Of a stretch of DNA of 64,000 nt, positions 36,101 through 44,853 are shown one piece after another (positions within the stretch are counted from its first letter, which is position 1; every line of letters begins with the position of its first letter). The position numbers and the translations under genes are program-made. The notes below the pieces were generated by a model. That model saw only the letters and a program-made list of their open reading frames with translations, did not search any database and was not told where the DNA came from. This DNA comes from Bin80 sp965215475 (lineage in GTDB: Bacteria; Bacteroidota; Rhodothermia; Rhodothermales; Bin80), in NCBI GenBank assembly GCA_965215475.1, contig OZ244061.1, positions 1,736,001 to 1,800,000 on the forward strand. The letters are read 5' to 3'.

Positions 36101-38289
36101 GACCCATCGTGCGTGGCGGTTAGCTCCGTGGGGGCCTTAGGGACCGTGGCGGGGAGGGTCGTGGCATTGGCCACATTGGATACTGCGCCCGCCCCCTGCG
36201 AATTGATGGCATAGACCCGGTAATGCCGCGTGGTGCCCGCGTCCAAGCCCCTATGGACATAGCCGGTCGTGGTGGACCCGGTATTGGCCACCAAATCACC
36301 CCAGTTTGAGGTGCCATTGGGAGAGACCTCAATCTGGTAGCCGGTAATGTCTGCGCCGCCGGTATTGGTAGGTGCGTTCCAGGACAGGCTGATCGTTTCC
36401 GGGCCTTCGGCCTCGGCCTTCAAGCCCGTGGGCGCCGCGGGCGCGCTGAGGGTCTCCGTGGTCGCATTGACGGTCTTGGAGAAGGGACCCAAACCCACCG
36501 AGTTTCTAGCACGTACCTGGTAGTATCGCGCCGCGCCTGCACTGAGCCCGGTATGTTTATAGGAGGTGCTCTTGTAGTTCTGAAAAGGAAGAGCCCAAGG
36601 GGGGTTGCCAGTTTCAGAGATAAAGATTTGGTAGCCGGTAATGGCTGCGCCCCCATTGTCGGCCGGGGCTGCCCAACTCAGATTGATCACCGTTTGCCCG
36701 TCGGCTGTGGCGGTCAGTCCAGTGGGGGCACCGGGGGCGCTGGCCGCATCGGTCGTGGCCGTGACCTGATTCGAAAATCCACCTACACCCCCCGGCCCGC
36801 TGCCATTACGGGCCCGGACCAAGTACGTATGCGTCGTGGAGGGAGCAAGTCCGGTATGGGTATATTCGGTGGCGGTGGTGCCGGTGTTGTCCACGAGAGT
36901 TGGCCAGCCTCGGTCGGGTTGGAAATCAATCCGGTAGCCGGTAATCGGTTTGCCCCCGTTATCGGTGGGGGCCGTCCAGCTCAGTTTGATTTTGTCTCGC
37001 CCGACGGCCGTGGCCTTGAGCCCCGTGGGGGGACCGGGGCGCGTGGCCGCCTTGGTCGTGGCCGTGGCCACACTGGAGGCCGTGCCCGCTCCCTCCGAAT
37101 TGATCGCGCTCACCCGGTAAAACCACGGCGTAGATGGCGTGAGCCCCGTATGGGAGTAGGTGGTGGCGGTGGATTTGGTGTCCGTGACGAGATCGGCCCA
37201 GTCACCTAAAGTTCCTGTCCTTGACTCAATCTTGTAGCCCGTGATGGCCGCGCCGCCGTTGTCCGAAGGGGCCGTCCAATTTAGGTTGATCGTCGTTGGC
37301 CCGGGGGCCGTGGCCGTCAAGCCCGTCGGGGCGGCGGGGGCGGTGAGAGCCGCGGTGGTGGCGGTTCTAAAAGAAAACGAGTCATCATGACCAATGGCAT
37401 TTTTTGGGCTCACAACAATCAAATATGGTGTAGCTGCTGTCAGTCCAGTGACCGTGTGGCTCCTAGCCGAGGGTTCTGTAGTATATCGATAAACTCTTTC
37501 TGTATTTTTTTGGAGTAAAGCATCTATCCTATACCCCGTGATCGGGCTGCCCCCCGTTTCTGTGGGGGGTGTCCACGAAACATTAATGGTTGAAGCCCCA
37601 CCTGCCATTACGGTAACTGAAGCCGGTGAGCCTGGCTTAGTTGCCGCAGCGGTGGTGGCGGTTCTAAAAGAAAACGAGTCACCATGACCAATGGCATTTT
37701 TTGGGCTCACAACAATCAAATATGGTGTAGCTGCTGTCAGTCCAGTGACCGTGTGGCTCCTAGCCGAGGGTTCTGTAGTATATCGATAAACTCTTTCTGT
37801 ATTTTTTTGGAGTAAAGCATCTATCCTATACCCCGTGATCGGGCTGCCCCCATCATCGCCGGGGGTCCATGAAACAGTAATCATGGAAGGACTGTCAGCT
37901 GTTGCAGTAATGGAGCTAGGTGGACCCGGCTTGCCCACCGCATTGGTCGTCCCTGAGACGACATCGGACCAGGGACTCCAACCATCGGCATCCTGACTTC
38001 GGATCCGGATATGGCGCGTGGTGCCTGGCGAGAGTCCGGTGTAAAGAGTACTCGTTAATTGACCGGAAACCGTGCGTAAATCATTCCAGGGATTATTTCC
38101 ATCGGCCGACCACTCAATCTCATGGTTTGTGATGGCTTTATTCCCCTTCGGGTTGGCCGTCCAGGAAATTTCAAGCGTCAAGCGTGCATTGCGCCCGGTT
38201 TGATAGGGTGCAACGGTCACGCCCGTGGGTTTGCCGGGCGCGCGCTTGTCTGCTTCTGAGAAAGGGGGGCTCTTTTCATGGACGTGCAC
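33178..38289 (-). CDS. Giant fibronectin type III adhesin, copy A (body)
   Basis: A 1703-residue open frame: about 14 fibronectin type III domains (repeating APGAPTGLTATA ... INLSWTAP ... ITGYRVEVSP ... YSHTGL ... YRVRAINSVG), two putative Ig (He_PIG) domains (GGTPPYMYALSPETLPEGLSL and the related GGTDPVQYTLNLLWLP), and a T9SS type A domain (NYPNPFHTSTNLLFDLPWP ... MRMR). The frame has no signal peptide at ATG 38289 but stays open upstream through HFSSHRSTGALLRVFSG into a C16 run. The leader lies in another frame beyond that run (38432-38638), so expression as a secreted protein depends on tract length. GC content is higher than in flanking genes. Confidence 0.88.
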   Translation of the reverse strand: MHVHEKSPPFSEADKRAPGKPTGVTVAPYQTGRNARLTLEISWTANPKGNKAITNHEIEWSADGNNPWNDLRTVSGQLTSTLYTGLSPGTTRHIRIRSQDADGWSPWSDVVSGTTNAVGKPGPPSSITATADSPSMITVSWTPGDDGGSPITGYRIDALLQKNTERVYRYTTEPSARSHTVTGLTAATPYLIVVSPKNAIGHGDSFSFRTATTAAATKPGSPASVTVMAGGASTINVSWTPPTETGGSPITGYRIDALLQKNTERVYRYTTEPSARSHTVTGLTAATPYLIVVSPKNAIGHDDSFSFRTATTAALTAPAAPTGLTATAPGPTTINLNWTAPSDNGGAAITGYKIESRTGTLGDWADLVTDTKSTATTYSHTGLTPSTPWFYRVSAINSEGAGTASSVATATTKAATRPGPPTGLKATAVGRDKIKLSWTAPTDNGGKPITGYRIDFQPDRGWPTLVDNTGTTATEYTHTGLAPSTTHTYLVRARNGSGPGGVGGFSNQVTATTDAASAPGAPTGLTATADGQTVINLSWAAPADNGGAAITGYQIFISETGNPPWALPFQNYKSTSYKHTGLSAGAARYYQVRARNSVGLGPFSKTVNATTETLSAPAAPTGLKAEAEGPETISLSWNAPTNTGGADITGYQIEVSPNGTSNWGDLVANTGSTTTGYVHRGLDAGTTRHYRVYAINSQGAGAVSNVANATTLPATVPKAPTELTATHDGSTTINLRWKAPTNTGGVPLTGYRVEVSPNGTDTWTEVTPAHTGTGRTYSHTGLTAGTTRYYRVYARNSKGLSAAASNVANATTTAAATAPGAPPNLQVFSPGFHDVRLTWGRPPSDSPITGYKVEWSTDGGTNWEALIGYGDLTRTRYQFLSSRLTPGSVFHFRVLARSASGDSAPSDAVSVTAASAPGSGIATNVRVRQTSANAAQISWDAPTDLPSGHQMFGYNVYKSDDDGDFWSQFARDVTTTTYTDDQVSAGKTYGYRVTTWIGPSENEALQGQFSDAAFLTITIARAPDAPTSLTAVANGQTTINLNWTVPSNTGGAAITGYRVEVSPTGTGDTWTDLEGNTNSTATTYSHTGLSAGTTRHYRVRALNSVGAGAASNVVSATTTALTATAPGAPTGLTATASGQTTINLSWTAPSNTGGAAITGYRVEVSSNGTDNWTDLVANSAATTYAHTGLSAGVTRHYRVRAINSVGAGNPSNVATATTTALTAPGAPTGLTATAAGRTIINLSWTAPTESGGAAITGYRVEVSPTGTGDTWADLVANSTTTTYAHTGLSANTTRYYRVRALNAVGASDASNAANATTDGITAPSAPTGLTATASGQTIINLRWAAPADDGGAAVTGYQVEGSEDAGSTWMDLVANTTATTYSHTGLPPETTRQYRVRAINAVGTGAASNVVRATTEAATVLSFAGAISSQRYPVDLAIAALVLPTAIGGTPPYMYALSPETLPEGLSLEDGTLGGTPTTVTASQGFTWTVTDALGAESTMEFTLEIYEITFVTTVMNQSYDRGQGIDPLILPEVTGGTDPVQYTLNLLWLPSGLRFDASTRTIAGTPVQITSPVELTYRATDAKGAQASLTFTLEVVSPVATEEQKEPPQELIVHANYPNPFHTSTNLLFDLPWPAEIKLDVLDLTGRRVYTHPMVRMAAGREQVITLEQVALPAGVYLYRMVATSMEHGASAVKIGHLMRMR
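37364..37826 (-). repeat. Near-identical tandem FnIII domain duplication in copy A
   Basis: Two adjacent FnIII units (about 37364-37545 and 37660-37841) encode the same segment GYRIDALLQKNTERVYRYTT through AIGHxDSFSFRTATTAA with almost no DNA differences. This is a recent domain duplication by recombination. Confidence 0.8.
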
Positions 38290-38431
38290 CGAATCTGAAT
38301 GGAGATCAAAGAACGGAGTTGTTTTTGAAGAAGGGACTTTGTCCCCGGTACGCCCACCAAAAGCAATTCCATCCTCACTGGAACGCGCTACACCGGATCC
38401 CGAAAATACGCGAAGGAGCGCACCCGTACTC

Positions 38432-38638
38432 CTATGTGAAGAAAAATGGGGGGGGGGGGGGGGATTTTGTTGGAACCATCACATGCACCCGTGAGACACT
38501 CTCATGTGTAAGAAAAGAAGGATCTAGTTCCCAACGATGAATACCCGTCTCCACAGATTCACCACTCCTTTCAAGACCAAAGAGCGATGGGTGGCCTCCC
38601 GTCAGGCCAAAGAAGATGGATAAACCGATTAGCCACAT
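38432..38638 (-). CDS. Signal-peptide leader of adhesin copy A, out of frame by one base
   Basis: The frame starts MWLIGLSIFFGLTGGHPSLF, a signal-peptide-like N-terminus, runs for 68 residues to VPTKSPPPPPFFFT and stops right after the C16 tract. The adhesin body lies in the +1 frame immediately past the tract. Removing one C (15) or adding two (18) joins both. An almost identical leader heads copy B (62564-62744). I read it as the true 5' end of the adhesin gene in an OFF state. Confidence 0.75.
   Translation of the reverse strand: MWLIGLSIFFGLTGGHPSLFGLERSGESVETGIHRWELDPSFLTHESVSRVHVMVPTKSPPPPPFFFT
38448..38463. repeat. G16/C16 homopolymer, phase-variation tract
   Basis: Sixteen consecutive G on the plus strand (C on the coding strand) located between leader and body of adhesin A. 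Codons: TCC, four CCC, CCA in the leader frame; the body needs the tract to be a multiple of three. Long homopolymers inside surface-protein genes are typical slipped-strand switches. Confidence 0.85.
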
Positions 38639-39334
38639 GAAATGAGAATATTAGGTGAAAATACAATTGCTCTGTTTTTTTGCATGTTCCGTAACAACAA
38701 GAAACTTTCGCAGAGAAACCACACTGAATACCCTAAACATCTTGATTTTTTTATTGTTCCCACAAAAGATTTGGGAATTTTCCACTCAATATTCTCCTAC
38801 GAACACCTCATTTTTTGTAGGATGAACTTCATTCATCATCAACCCTTGACCATAGCGATTACGCTTGTATGATGGATGAATTTAAAGGCCATGACAGCAC
38901 AGTGAAGATGAGATCGCGCTTCTGGGCCGGCTCAATCCTGTTTCTACAAGAAACTCGGTAGAACCCATTTTTTTGCTACATCATGGCCATACATCTTGTT
39001 CAGTTGTATTGGCATTGTTTCAGAACGTGTTGAAACTTTTGGATTGGAATTGTGACTGGTAGGGTTTAAGTTCAGGTCTGTTTCAAATTTGAGTCAACTA
39101 GTCACTGTTGAATAGTATGATTCATATGTACATTTATCGACTGTAAATTTGTATAATGATGGCCACAGTGAACGGTTATATGACCATATATCTACCAGTC
39201 ACAAAAAGGCAAATCAACAACAATTGAAACAACCCCGATGTATCACCACCAGTTCTTTGTTGAATGTCATCCCTGAGACGATACTCATAATCGCCTCAAA
39301 TAGACAAAGAATCTCGCCTCCATCAAAATCATCT
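38639..39334. other. Promoter region of adhesin A and unassigned sequence
   Basis: The first 235 bases (to about 38875) are clearly homologous to the sequence upstream of copy B (62745-62972), including AATATTAGGTGAAAATACAA and CATAGCGATTACGCTT, so this is conserved upstream regulatory DNA; small frames in it are not conserved in phase. The remaining 460 bases, up to the IS1634 element, show no gene. Confidence 0.55.
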
Positions 39335-39360
39335 CAAAACTTAACCCTATTTTTCCTGAA
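39335..39360 (+). repeat. IS1634-family left terminal inverted repeat
   Basis: Begins CAAAACTTAACCCTATTTTT; matches the reverse complement of 41391-41416 at 25 of 26 positions. Confidence 0.9.
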
Positions 39361-39578
39361 CGTAGGATTTTTTGGTTAAAAACGTCCTCTTTTTCCCTTC
39401 CTCCGCCCCGTTTTTCGGTCTGAATCTGCCTTTTTGTGTATGCTAAGCATATGTTTTTGTGCGTTTTTGATCCCCAGATTCATTTTAAAAAGTGCGCCCA
39501 TGTAAATATTTGCTGATTTTGGGTTATTTATTGCAATTTATGTCGTATATTTACGTTTTAGCAAACCTATTTGAGCCC

Positions 39579-41291
39579 ATGTATTTAGCCGAAATCCCGA
39601 ATCGCAATTCCCCCTCCACCTGGCTCGTGCGAACCTCCACGCGAGACGGCAAACGAACCATCAAAAACACCATCGCCAATGTAACGCACCTTCCCGAACC
39701 CATTCGCGAAGGACTGCGAACGCTCTTGCAGGGAGGCCATGCCATCCAGTCCTTCAAGGAGGCACTGCACACCCAGCGTACCCGGCACCATGGGCATGTT
39801 GCGGTGGTGCTACACATGATGAAGCATCTCAAAATGACATCCCTCATTGCGCCAAAGAATTCGCGCTTTCGACGATTGGTTCTCGGCATGATTGCGGCCC
39901 GGGTCATCAAGCCCGCCAGCAAACTGCAGACCAGTGATATGTTGAGCTGTATCACGACGCTCCATGAAGAACTTGACCTCAAGCATGTGGACCAGAATGA
40001 TCTCTATGAAGCCATGGATGAATTGGCCGCGTGCAAGACCAAGATCGAATGCAAGTTAGCCAAACGCCATCTCACCGAAGGTGGAATGGTGCTGTATGAT
40101 GTGACCAGCAGCTACTTGGAGGGCGATAAAAATGCATTTGGAGCATATGGCTATAACCGGGACAAGAAAAAAGGGAAAAAACAAATTGTGTATGGATTGA
40201 TGACCGATAAGGAAGGATGTCCGGTCTCCGTAGACGTCTTTCCTGGCAATACCCCCGATATCAAGACCCTTGGCGCTCAGATCTCCAAGCTCCAAAATAC
40301 CTTTGGATTCAAGCATGTGATCCTAGTCGGAGATCGTGGACTGTTGAAGCAGAAACAGATTCAGGAGGAGATCATCCCTGTGGGGTTGGATTGGATTACG
40401 GGCATGCAAAAACAGGAGATCCGTGAGGTGGTGGAGCAAGAGAAAACGCAAATGAGCTTGTTTGACCAACAGGATCTGGTGGAGATTCAAAGCGATCTCT
40501 ATCCCAATGAACGCCTCGTGCTATGCAGGAACCCCTTTCAGGCGGCAAAGACCAAGAAAACCCGTGAGGATCTCTTGGCGAAGGCCGACCAGAAATTAGA
40601 CCAGATCCTGGCGGCAACCACCCGTACCCCACGTCGACTCAAAGACAAGGCCAAGATTGGAATGCGCGTGGAGCGTGCACTGGGAAAACACAAATTAAAG
40701 AAATTCTATCTCCTGGAGATCGAGGAAGGGTATTTCTCGTATACCCACAATGTGGAGGCGATTCAGAAGGCCGAGCGTCTGGATGGGGTTTATGCGATCC
40801 GGTCCAGCTTGAAACAGCCCGCTGAGCAGTTGGTGTCGGACTACAAACGATTGTCCACCGTAGAGCGCGCCTTCCGCGTGATGAAATCCATCTCCCTGCG
40901 CGTACGCCCCATCCATCATGTCAAATCCGAGCGGGTCATTGCTCATGTCTTCTTATGTATGCTGGCCTATTATGTAGAATACCATCTACGAAAGAAACTT
41001 GCCCCCATCACGTTTGCCGAAGAGGATCTGGAAGCAAAAAGAGCCCAGAGAGAGAATATGGTCAAGCCGTCCAAGAATGCAAAGAGGAACGCACACAACA
41101 AGAAGACCAAAGACGCGGAAAGCCCCAAGAGTTTTGAGTCCATCATGGAAGAACTCTCTGGGGTATGCCGTGTAACGGGCGTTCTAAACGTAAAGGCCGA
41201 CGAGGATCACGAAGTGAAGTTTGTGGACAATGAACTGACCCCGACCCAACGTCAAGTGTTCCAACTTCTGAAGATCAAGTCTCTGTGTTGA
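39579..41291 (+). CDS. IS1634-family (IS4 superfamily) DDE transposase
   Basis: About 570 residues from the ATG at 39579 (MYLAEIPNRNSPSTWLVRTS), the usual start of IS1634 transposases; the frame itself opens at 39492. Conserved blocks include LPEPIREGLRTLLQG, the DDE region with VLYDVTSSYLEG (first Asp), HVILVGDRGLL (second Asp) and the C-terminal RLSTVERAFRVMKSISLRVRPIHH (Glu) followed by HVFLCMLAYYVEYHLR. No interruption is seen, so it is probably functional. Confidence 0.93.
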   Translation: MYLAEIPNRNSPSTWLVRTSTRDGKRTIKNTIANVTHLPEPIREGLRTLLQGGHAIQSFKEALHTQRTRHHGHVAVVLHMMKHLKMTSLIAPKNSRFRRLVLGMIAARVIKPASKLQTSDMLSCITTLHEELDLKHVDQNDLYEAMDELAACKTKIECKLAKRHLTEGGMVLYDVTSSYLEGDKNAFGAYGYNRDKKKGKKQIVYGLMTDKEGCPVSVDVFPGNTPDIKTLGAQISKLQNTFGFKHVILVGDRGLLKQKQIQEEIIPVGLDWITGMQKQEIREVVEQEKTQMSLFDQQDLVEIQSDLYPNERLVLCRNPFQAAKTKKTREDLLAKADQKLDQILAATTRTPRRLKDKAKIGMRVERALGKHKLKKFYLLEIEEGYFSYTHNVEAIQKAERLDGVYAIRSSLKQPAEQLVSDYKRLSTVERAFRVMKSISLRVRPIHHVKSERVIAHVFLCMLAYYVEYHLRKKLAPITFAEEDLEAKRAQRENMVKPSKNAKRNAHNKKTKDAESPKSFESIMEELSGVCRVTGVLNVKADEDHEVKFVDNELTPTQRQVFQLLKIKSLC

Positions 41292-41390
41292 TTCGGTTCA
41301 TCAAACCGAAAGAGACGCCCGCCGTTGCTCCTTGAACAACATCATTTTTTAAAAAAATCCATCCAAATGATGCGGAACATCTGTGCTTTT

Positions 41391-41416
41391 TTCAGAAAAA
41401 ATAGGGTTAAGTTTTG
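41391..41416 (-). repeat. IS1634-family right terminal inverted repeat
   Basis: Reads on the minus strand CAAAACTTAACCCTATTTTT then TCTGAA; followed directly by the TCATCT target duplicate. Confidence 0.9.
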
Positions 41417-41650
41417 TCATCTACTCTTTCCCTATAATACACCTTGCGTCCCTCTCGTCCCGATTCTATGGCGACATGTAATCTTTCCTGTGTCATGCCC
41501 CCACCATTTGCTTTCAGTTGCTTCGAAGCGGGATACATATAGGACAAAATATGATGAGACCAGCCATGAATTTCTCGTTCATTTATATCTTTTGAACTCT
41601 CAACAACTTAGAAATCTGGTGGTAAGAAGATCACGCAAGCCCCAAAGCGT

Positions 41651-43621
41651 ATGATCCGTTCAATCCTTTTGATCGTTGTTCTTGCAGTTTCCCATGCAAC
41701 GGCTACCCGTGCGCAATTTTTGGGATGTCCGCTGATTGATCAGATTACTCTGGAGGACTGCAGGGTTCTCGAAAAATTATTCTATGAAACGGATGGATTC
41801 AACTGGCGAAATGTGCGCGGGTGGCTCCGAACTAATCAACCTTGTGATTGGTTCGGGATCACTTGTCAATCCTCTGATTGGCCCCGGGAAATTCTTCATA
41901 TTGATCTATCTGGGAATGACCTCACGGGCACACTTCCAGGAGATCTAGCTTTCCTTACAGAATTGCGCTCCATCCGCATTGATAATACCGGGCCTGGGGT
42001 GCGCCAGAAAAAACTGATCAATCAGATCCCGAATACCCTTGGAGATCTGGAATATCTAGAAGTTCTTTTGCTCGGCAATAATGCGTTTACCGGCACGATC
42101 CCCCCAGAACTAGGAAATCTGACGAACCTCCGCGAACTGAGCCTGGGGGACAATCAGTTAGAAGGGTCCGTACCCGAACGATTGGGGCAACTTACCCAAC
42201 TACAACATCTTAATCTCCGCGGAAATAGCTTGGGCGGAGCGATCCCTGACTCGTTCCGCCACCTTATCGAACTTAAGCACTTGGACCTGAGTCAGAACCT
42301 CTTTAGCGGCGCTCTTCCAACTTGGCTATGGGATCTGGGTGAACTCAAGTTTCTGGACCTCAGCGACAACCTGTTTTCTGGCACCCTACCGGATGCATTG
42401 ACCCAATTGGATCAACTTGTATGGCTCTCACTCGCGGACAATAATCTGGAAGGAGCACTTTCTCTCTCCAAGGCTACGCATGTAGCCGGGATCAATAATT
42501 GCGATCTGGGAGGCAATCGTATTTGTATTCCAGATACAACTCCCTATGCGAGCCTTGACCAAGTCTGTTCCCTCTCGCGACAAAGTACATGTAAAATATG
42601 TCAGAGCGTAGATTGCCAAATCCTCGAATCCGTTTACTTTGAGACGCATGGAGCATCCTGGATACAAAGTGAAGGGTGGCTTGCGAACTCAGATCCTTGT
42701 AGCTGGCATGGCATAAACTGTCACAATCGTGAGATTACTCACATTGTCCTATCGGAAAACCGTCTCTCGGGAGATCTACCTCCGTCCTTACCCTCTCTAC
42801 GAACCCTGCAGGTGCTTGATCTCTCAAAAAATAATTTACAGGGAGATGTCCCACAAGAATATGCCGGACTGAGTCAACTCTTGACACTCGATCTTAGCCA
42901 AAATGAACTCACCGGAATTCTGCCTCTGGAAGTAGCTGCATTAGGCGCATCCTTGAATCAATGTAATCTGTCAGAAAATGCTGGGCTTTGTGTACCGGAT
43001 AACGCTACGTATGCTGGGTTGAATGAAAACCCGCTCTGCCGCTTACCCCTGCGTAACGATTGCCTGGGACATGACTTTGTCGTATTTGATGAATTACGTG
43101 CGGTCCCGGGGCAGCGGTCCATACAACTTGAATGGTCGACCCCACAATCTTCGCTTGCGATTACATTTGTGGTGGAGCGCATTGAACCAGATGTAATCCT
43201 TGCCGAAGTTTCTGGCAATGCACAAGTGCCCGCCAATTTTACCTATACCATTGACAATCTGGATCCTGGTCAGTATTCCTTTCAAATTCGGCAAATCACG
43301 ACATCCGGCGCTTACAAAGTCTCTGATCCTGTTACCGTCGAACTCTATCCCGAAGATCTACTGATCAACAGCCCATACCCAAATCCCTTTTTCTCAGATA
43401 CCGAATTTACGTTCATATCGGGAATACCTGGATCGGTCGTCATTGCATTATACGATCTCGCCGGGCGCCAAATCCAGACATTATTCAGAGGGACACCCCC
43501 ACTCCACCAGCCTACAGGAATCGTTATTGAAGCAAATGGTCTACCCAGCGGAACCTACTTCATTCGCAGCTTCCTTAACGGACGTCCAATCTCCTCGGAA
43601 AGAATTACACGCATCCGATAG
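41651..43621 (+). CDS. Secreted leucine-rich-repeat protein with T9SS sorting domain
   Basis: A 656-residue protein with signal peptide MIRSILLIVVLAVSHATATR. Two cap-plus-LRR blocks follow: the first cap (DCRVLEKLFYETDGFNWRN ... CDWFGITC) and about eight plant-like LRRs (LxxLDLSxNxFSGxLP); the second cap (DCQILESVYFETHGASW ... CSWHGINC) and four to five LRRs. Then a fibronectin-like segment and a T9SS type A domain (INSPYPNPFFSDTEFTF ... RITRIR). LRR proteins of this type usually mediate surface binding. It converges with the hydrolase gene, two bases apart. Confidence 0.9.
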   Translation: MIRSILLIVVLAVSHATATRAQFLGCPLIDQITLEDCRVLEKLFYETDGFNWRNVRGWLRTNQPCDWFGITCQSSDWPREILHIDLSGNDLTGTLPGDLAFLTELRSIRIDNTGPGVRQKKLINQIPNTLGDLEYLEVLLLGNNAFTGTIPPELGNLTNLRELSLGDNQLEGSVPERLGQLTQLQHLNLRGNSLGGAIPDSFRHLIELKHLDLSQNLFSGALPTWLWDLGELKFLDLSDNLFSGTLPDALTQLDQLVWLSLADNNLEGALSLSKATHVAGINNCDLGGNRICIPDTTPYASLDQVCSLSRQSTCKICQSVDCQILESVYFETHGASWIQSEGWLANSDPCSWHGINCHNREITHIVLSENRLSGDLPPSLPSLRTLQVLDLSKNNLQGDVPQEYAGLSQLLTLDLSQNELTGILPLEVAALGASLNQCNLSENAGLCVPDNATYAGLNENPLCRLPLRNDCLGHDFVVFDELRAVPGQRSIQLEWSTPQSSLAITFVVERIEPDVILAEVSGNAQVPANFTYTIDNLDPGQYSFQIRQITTSGAYKVSDPVTVELYPEDLLINSPYPNPFFSDTEFTFISGIPGSVVIALYDLAGRQIQTLFRGTPPLHQPTGIVIEANGLPSGTYFIRSFLNGRPISSERITRIR

Positions 43622-43623
43622 CG

Positions 43624-44853
43624 CTAGTTGGACAGTATACTGTGAATGGCCTGCTCTATTTCTCCTGGCCGTTCCTGATGAATATAAGATCCTAGGTCCA
43701 AAACCCTATGCGTCCCCATGGGCATTTTCTCTACCCACAAAGAATGGAAATCGGTCCATGCCCGACGCCCCTCCATGGACTCCCCAATCCAGGTCGCAGA
43801 ATCTGAAACACGCCCGGCCGTCAAAACCACACTGGGAACTGATGGAACCGGTGAAATCTCTGGCTCAGTCAGTCCATCAACGATTTCGGCATACATCTTG
43901 AACTCCTGACCTATTCCTCCTGGCAACATTGATTGAAAGCGTTTAACACGACTCCAGTATGACTGCCATGCCTCTTCATCTAGCTCTTTCCATAGTTCTG
44001 CTTGCTTTTCGTGGTCCGGATCAATGAGAACCAGTCCTCGTACCTCCTCGGGATACATATCCACAAACCGACGAGCAATCAATGCACCCTCTGCATGCGC
44101 TACAAGTACATACGGTCCCGGCGCATTGATGCGATCAAGTAAATCTCTCAGCTCAGATACCATCTGAGCTGGAGTACGGGGGGTGGGGGATCCCTCTGAA
44201 AGCCCCAATCCAGGCCGATCATACGCAATCGTACGAAGATTCTGTGCTATACTTTGATGAAATAGTTCCCAAGTGGTAAGATTATCCCCCAAACCTGCAA
44301 TCAATACCACCGTCACTGGACCTGCTCCTGCATCCACATAATTTATTTCCACGTCATTGAGCACTACGGTACTACCTTTCGGGTAATTCTCCCCTAACAA
44401 CCATTCTTCAGGCTCTGAATCCATATCCTCCACCCCAGAAATGCTTCTGAAAGTGTCCTCATCCAGGATTAAAGCATCCCTGTCGAAACCGGGAGGCGCC
44501 ATGATCGCACCTCCGAAACCTCCCCAAGGATCTGCACACACACCATGATATACCCCATCGGGAAGACGTGCCAGAGTGCATGGTAACTCGAACGAGGGTT
44601 CCCATACAAAGTGTAGACTGTCCGCACTTACCCGTATATCCCTGAACGGAAAGGGGCCGTATTCCTCTAACTCAAGCGTGATCTGTAAATCATCTTCGTA
44701 GTTTTGGACCTTATAGGTAACCTCCATAGATTGACCGTTTCTATGAATAATATAACCCACCCAGTCCCCGTCCTGAATAATTTGAGATTCTGCTCCAATA
44801 CTTGAACTAATCGCCATCAAGGCAATGATTGGTCCTCGCTTCCAAATATTCAT
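43624..44853 (-). CDS. Alpha/beta hydrolase-fold protein lacking the nucleophile Ser
   Basis: A 409-residue protein with an N-terminal hydrophobic signal (IIALMAISSSIGAES), an all-beta domain of about 120 residues that I do not recognise, and an alpha/beta hydrolase domain from about residue 165 (VVLIAGLGDNLTTWEL oxyanion loop, YDRPGLGLSEGS). The nucleophile elbow, normally GxSxG, reads AHAEG, with Ala254 in the Ser position (codon GCA). The acid Asp (VLIDPDHE) and His (GSYIHQERP) are retained. It may be a non-catalytic or altered enzyme. It overlaps the TPR gene by 47 bases. Confidence 0.82.
   Translation of the reverse strand: MNIWKRGPIIALMAISSSIGAESQIIQDGDWVGYIIHRNGQSMEVTYKVQNYEDDLQITLELEEYGPFPFRDIRVSADSLHFVWEPSFELPCTLARLPDGVYHGVCADPWGGFGGAIMAPPGFDRDALILDEDTFRSISGVEDMDSEPEEWLLGENYPKGSTVVLNDVEINYVDAGAGPVTVVLIAGLGDNLTTWELFHQSIAQNLRTIAYDRPGLGLSEGSPTPRTPAQMVSELRDLLDRINAPGPYVLVAHAEGALIARRFVDMYPEEVRGLVLIDPDHEKQAELWKELDEEAWQSYWSRVKRFQSMLPGGIGQEFKMYAEIVDGLTEPEISPVPSVPSVVLTAGRVSDSATWIGESMEGRRAWTDFHSLWVEKMPMGTHRVLDLGSYIHQERPGEIEQAIHSILSN

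Larger units (their letters stand above)
39335..41416 (+). mobile_element. Complete IS1634-family insertion sequence
   Basis: 2082-bp element bounded by 26-bp terminal inverted repeats (39335-39360 and 41391-41416, one mismatch; core CTTAACCCTATTTTT) and flanked by a perfect 6-bp target duplication TCATCT (39329-39334 and 41417-41422). One transposase gene fills most of it. Intact ends and duplication indicate a recent insertion upstream of the adhesin A promoter. Confidence 0.93.

Noticed and set aside
33529..37209. Several long plus-strand frames (for example 36553-37209, 34702-35247) inside adhesin A
   Set aside because: They are antisense shadows created by the GC-rich repeated FnIII codons; they repeat with the domains, have no motifs, and the same frames recur in copy B.
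38642..38872. Small plus-strand ORF upstream of adhesin A and its counterpart at 62761-62991
   Set aside because: The DNA is homologous but the two frames are not the same and contain non-triplet indels, so it is non-coding upstream DNA.
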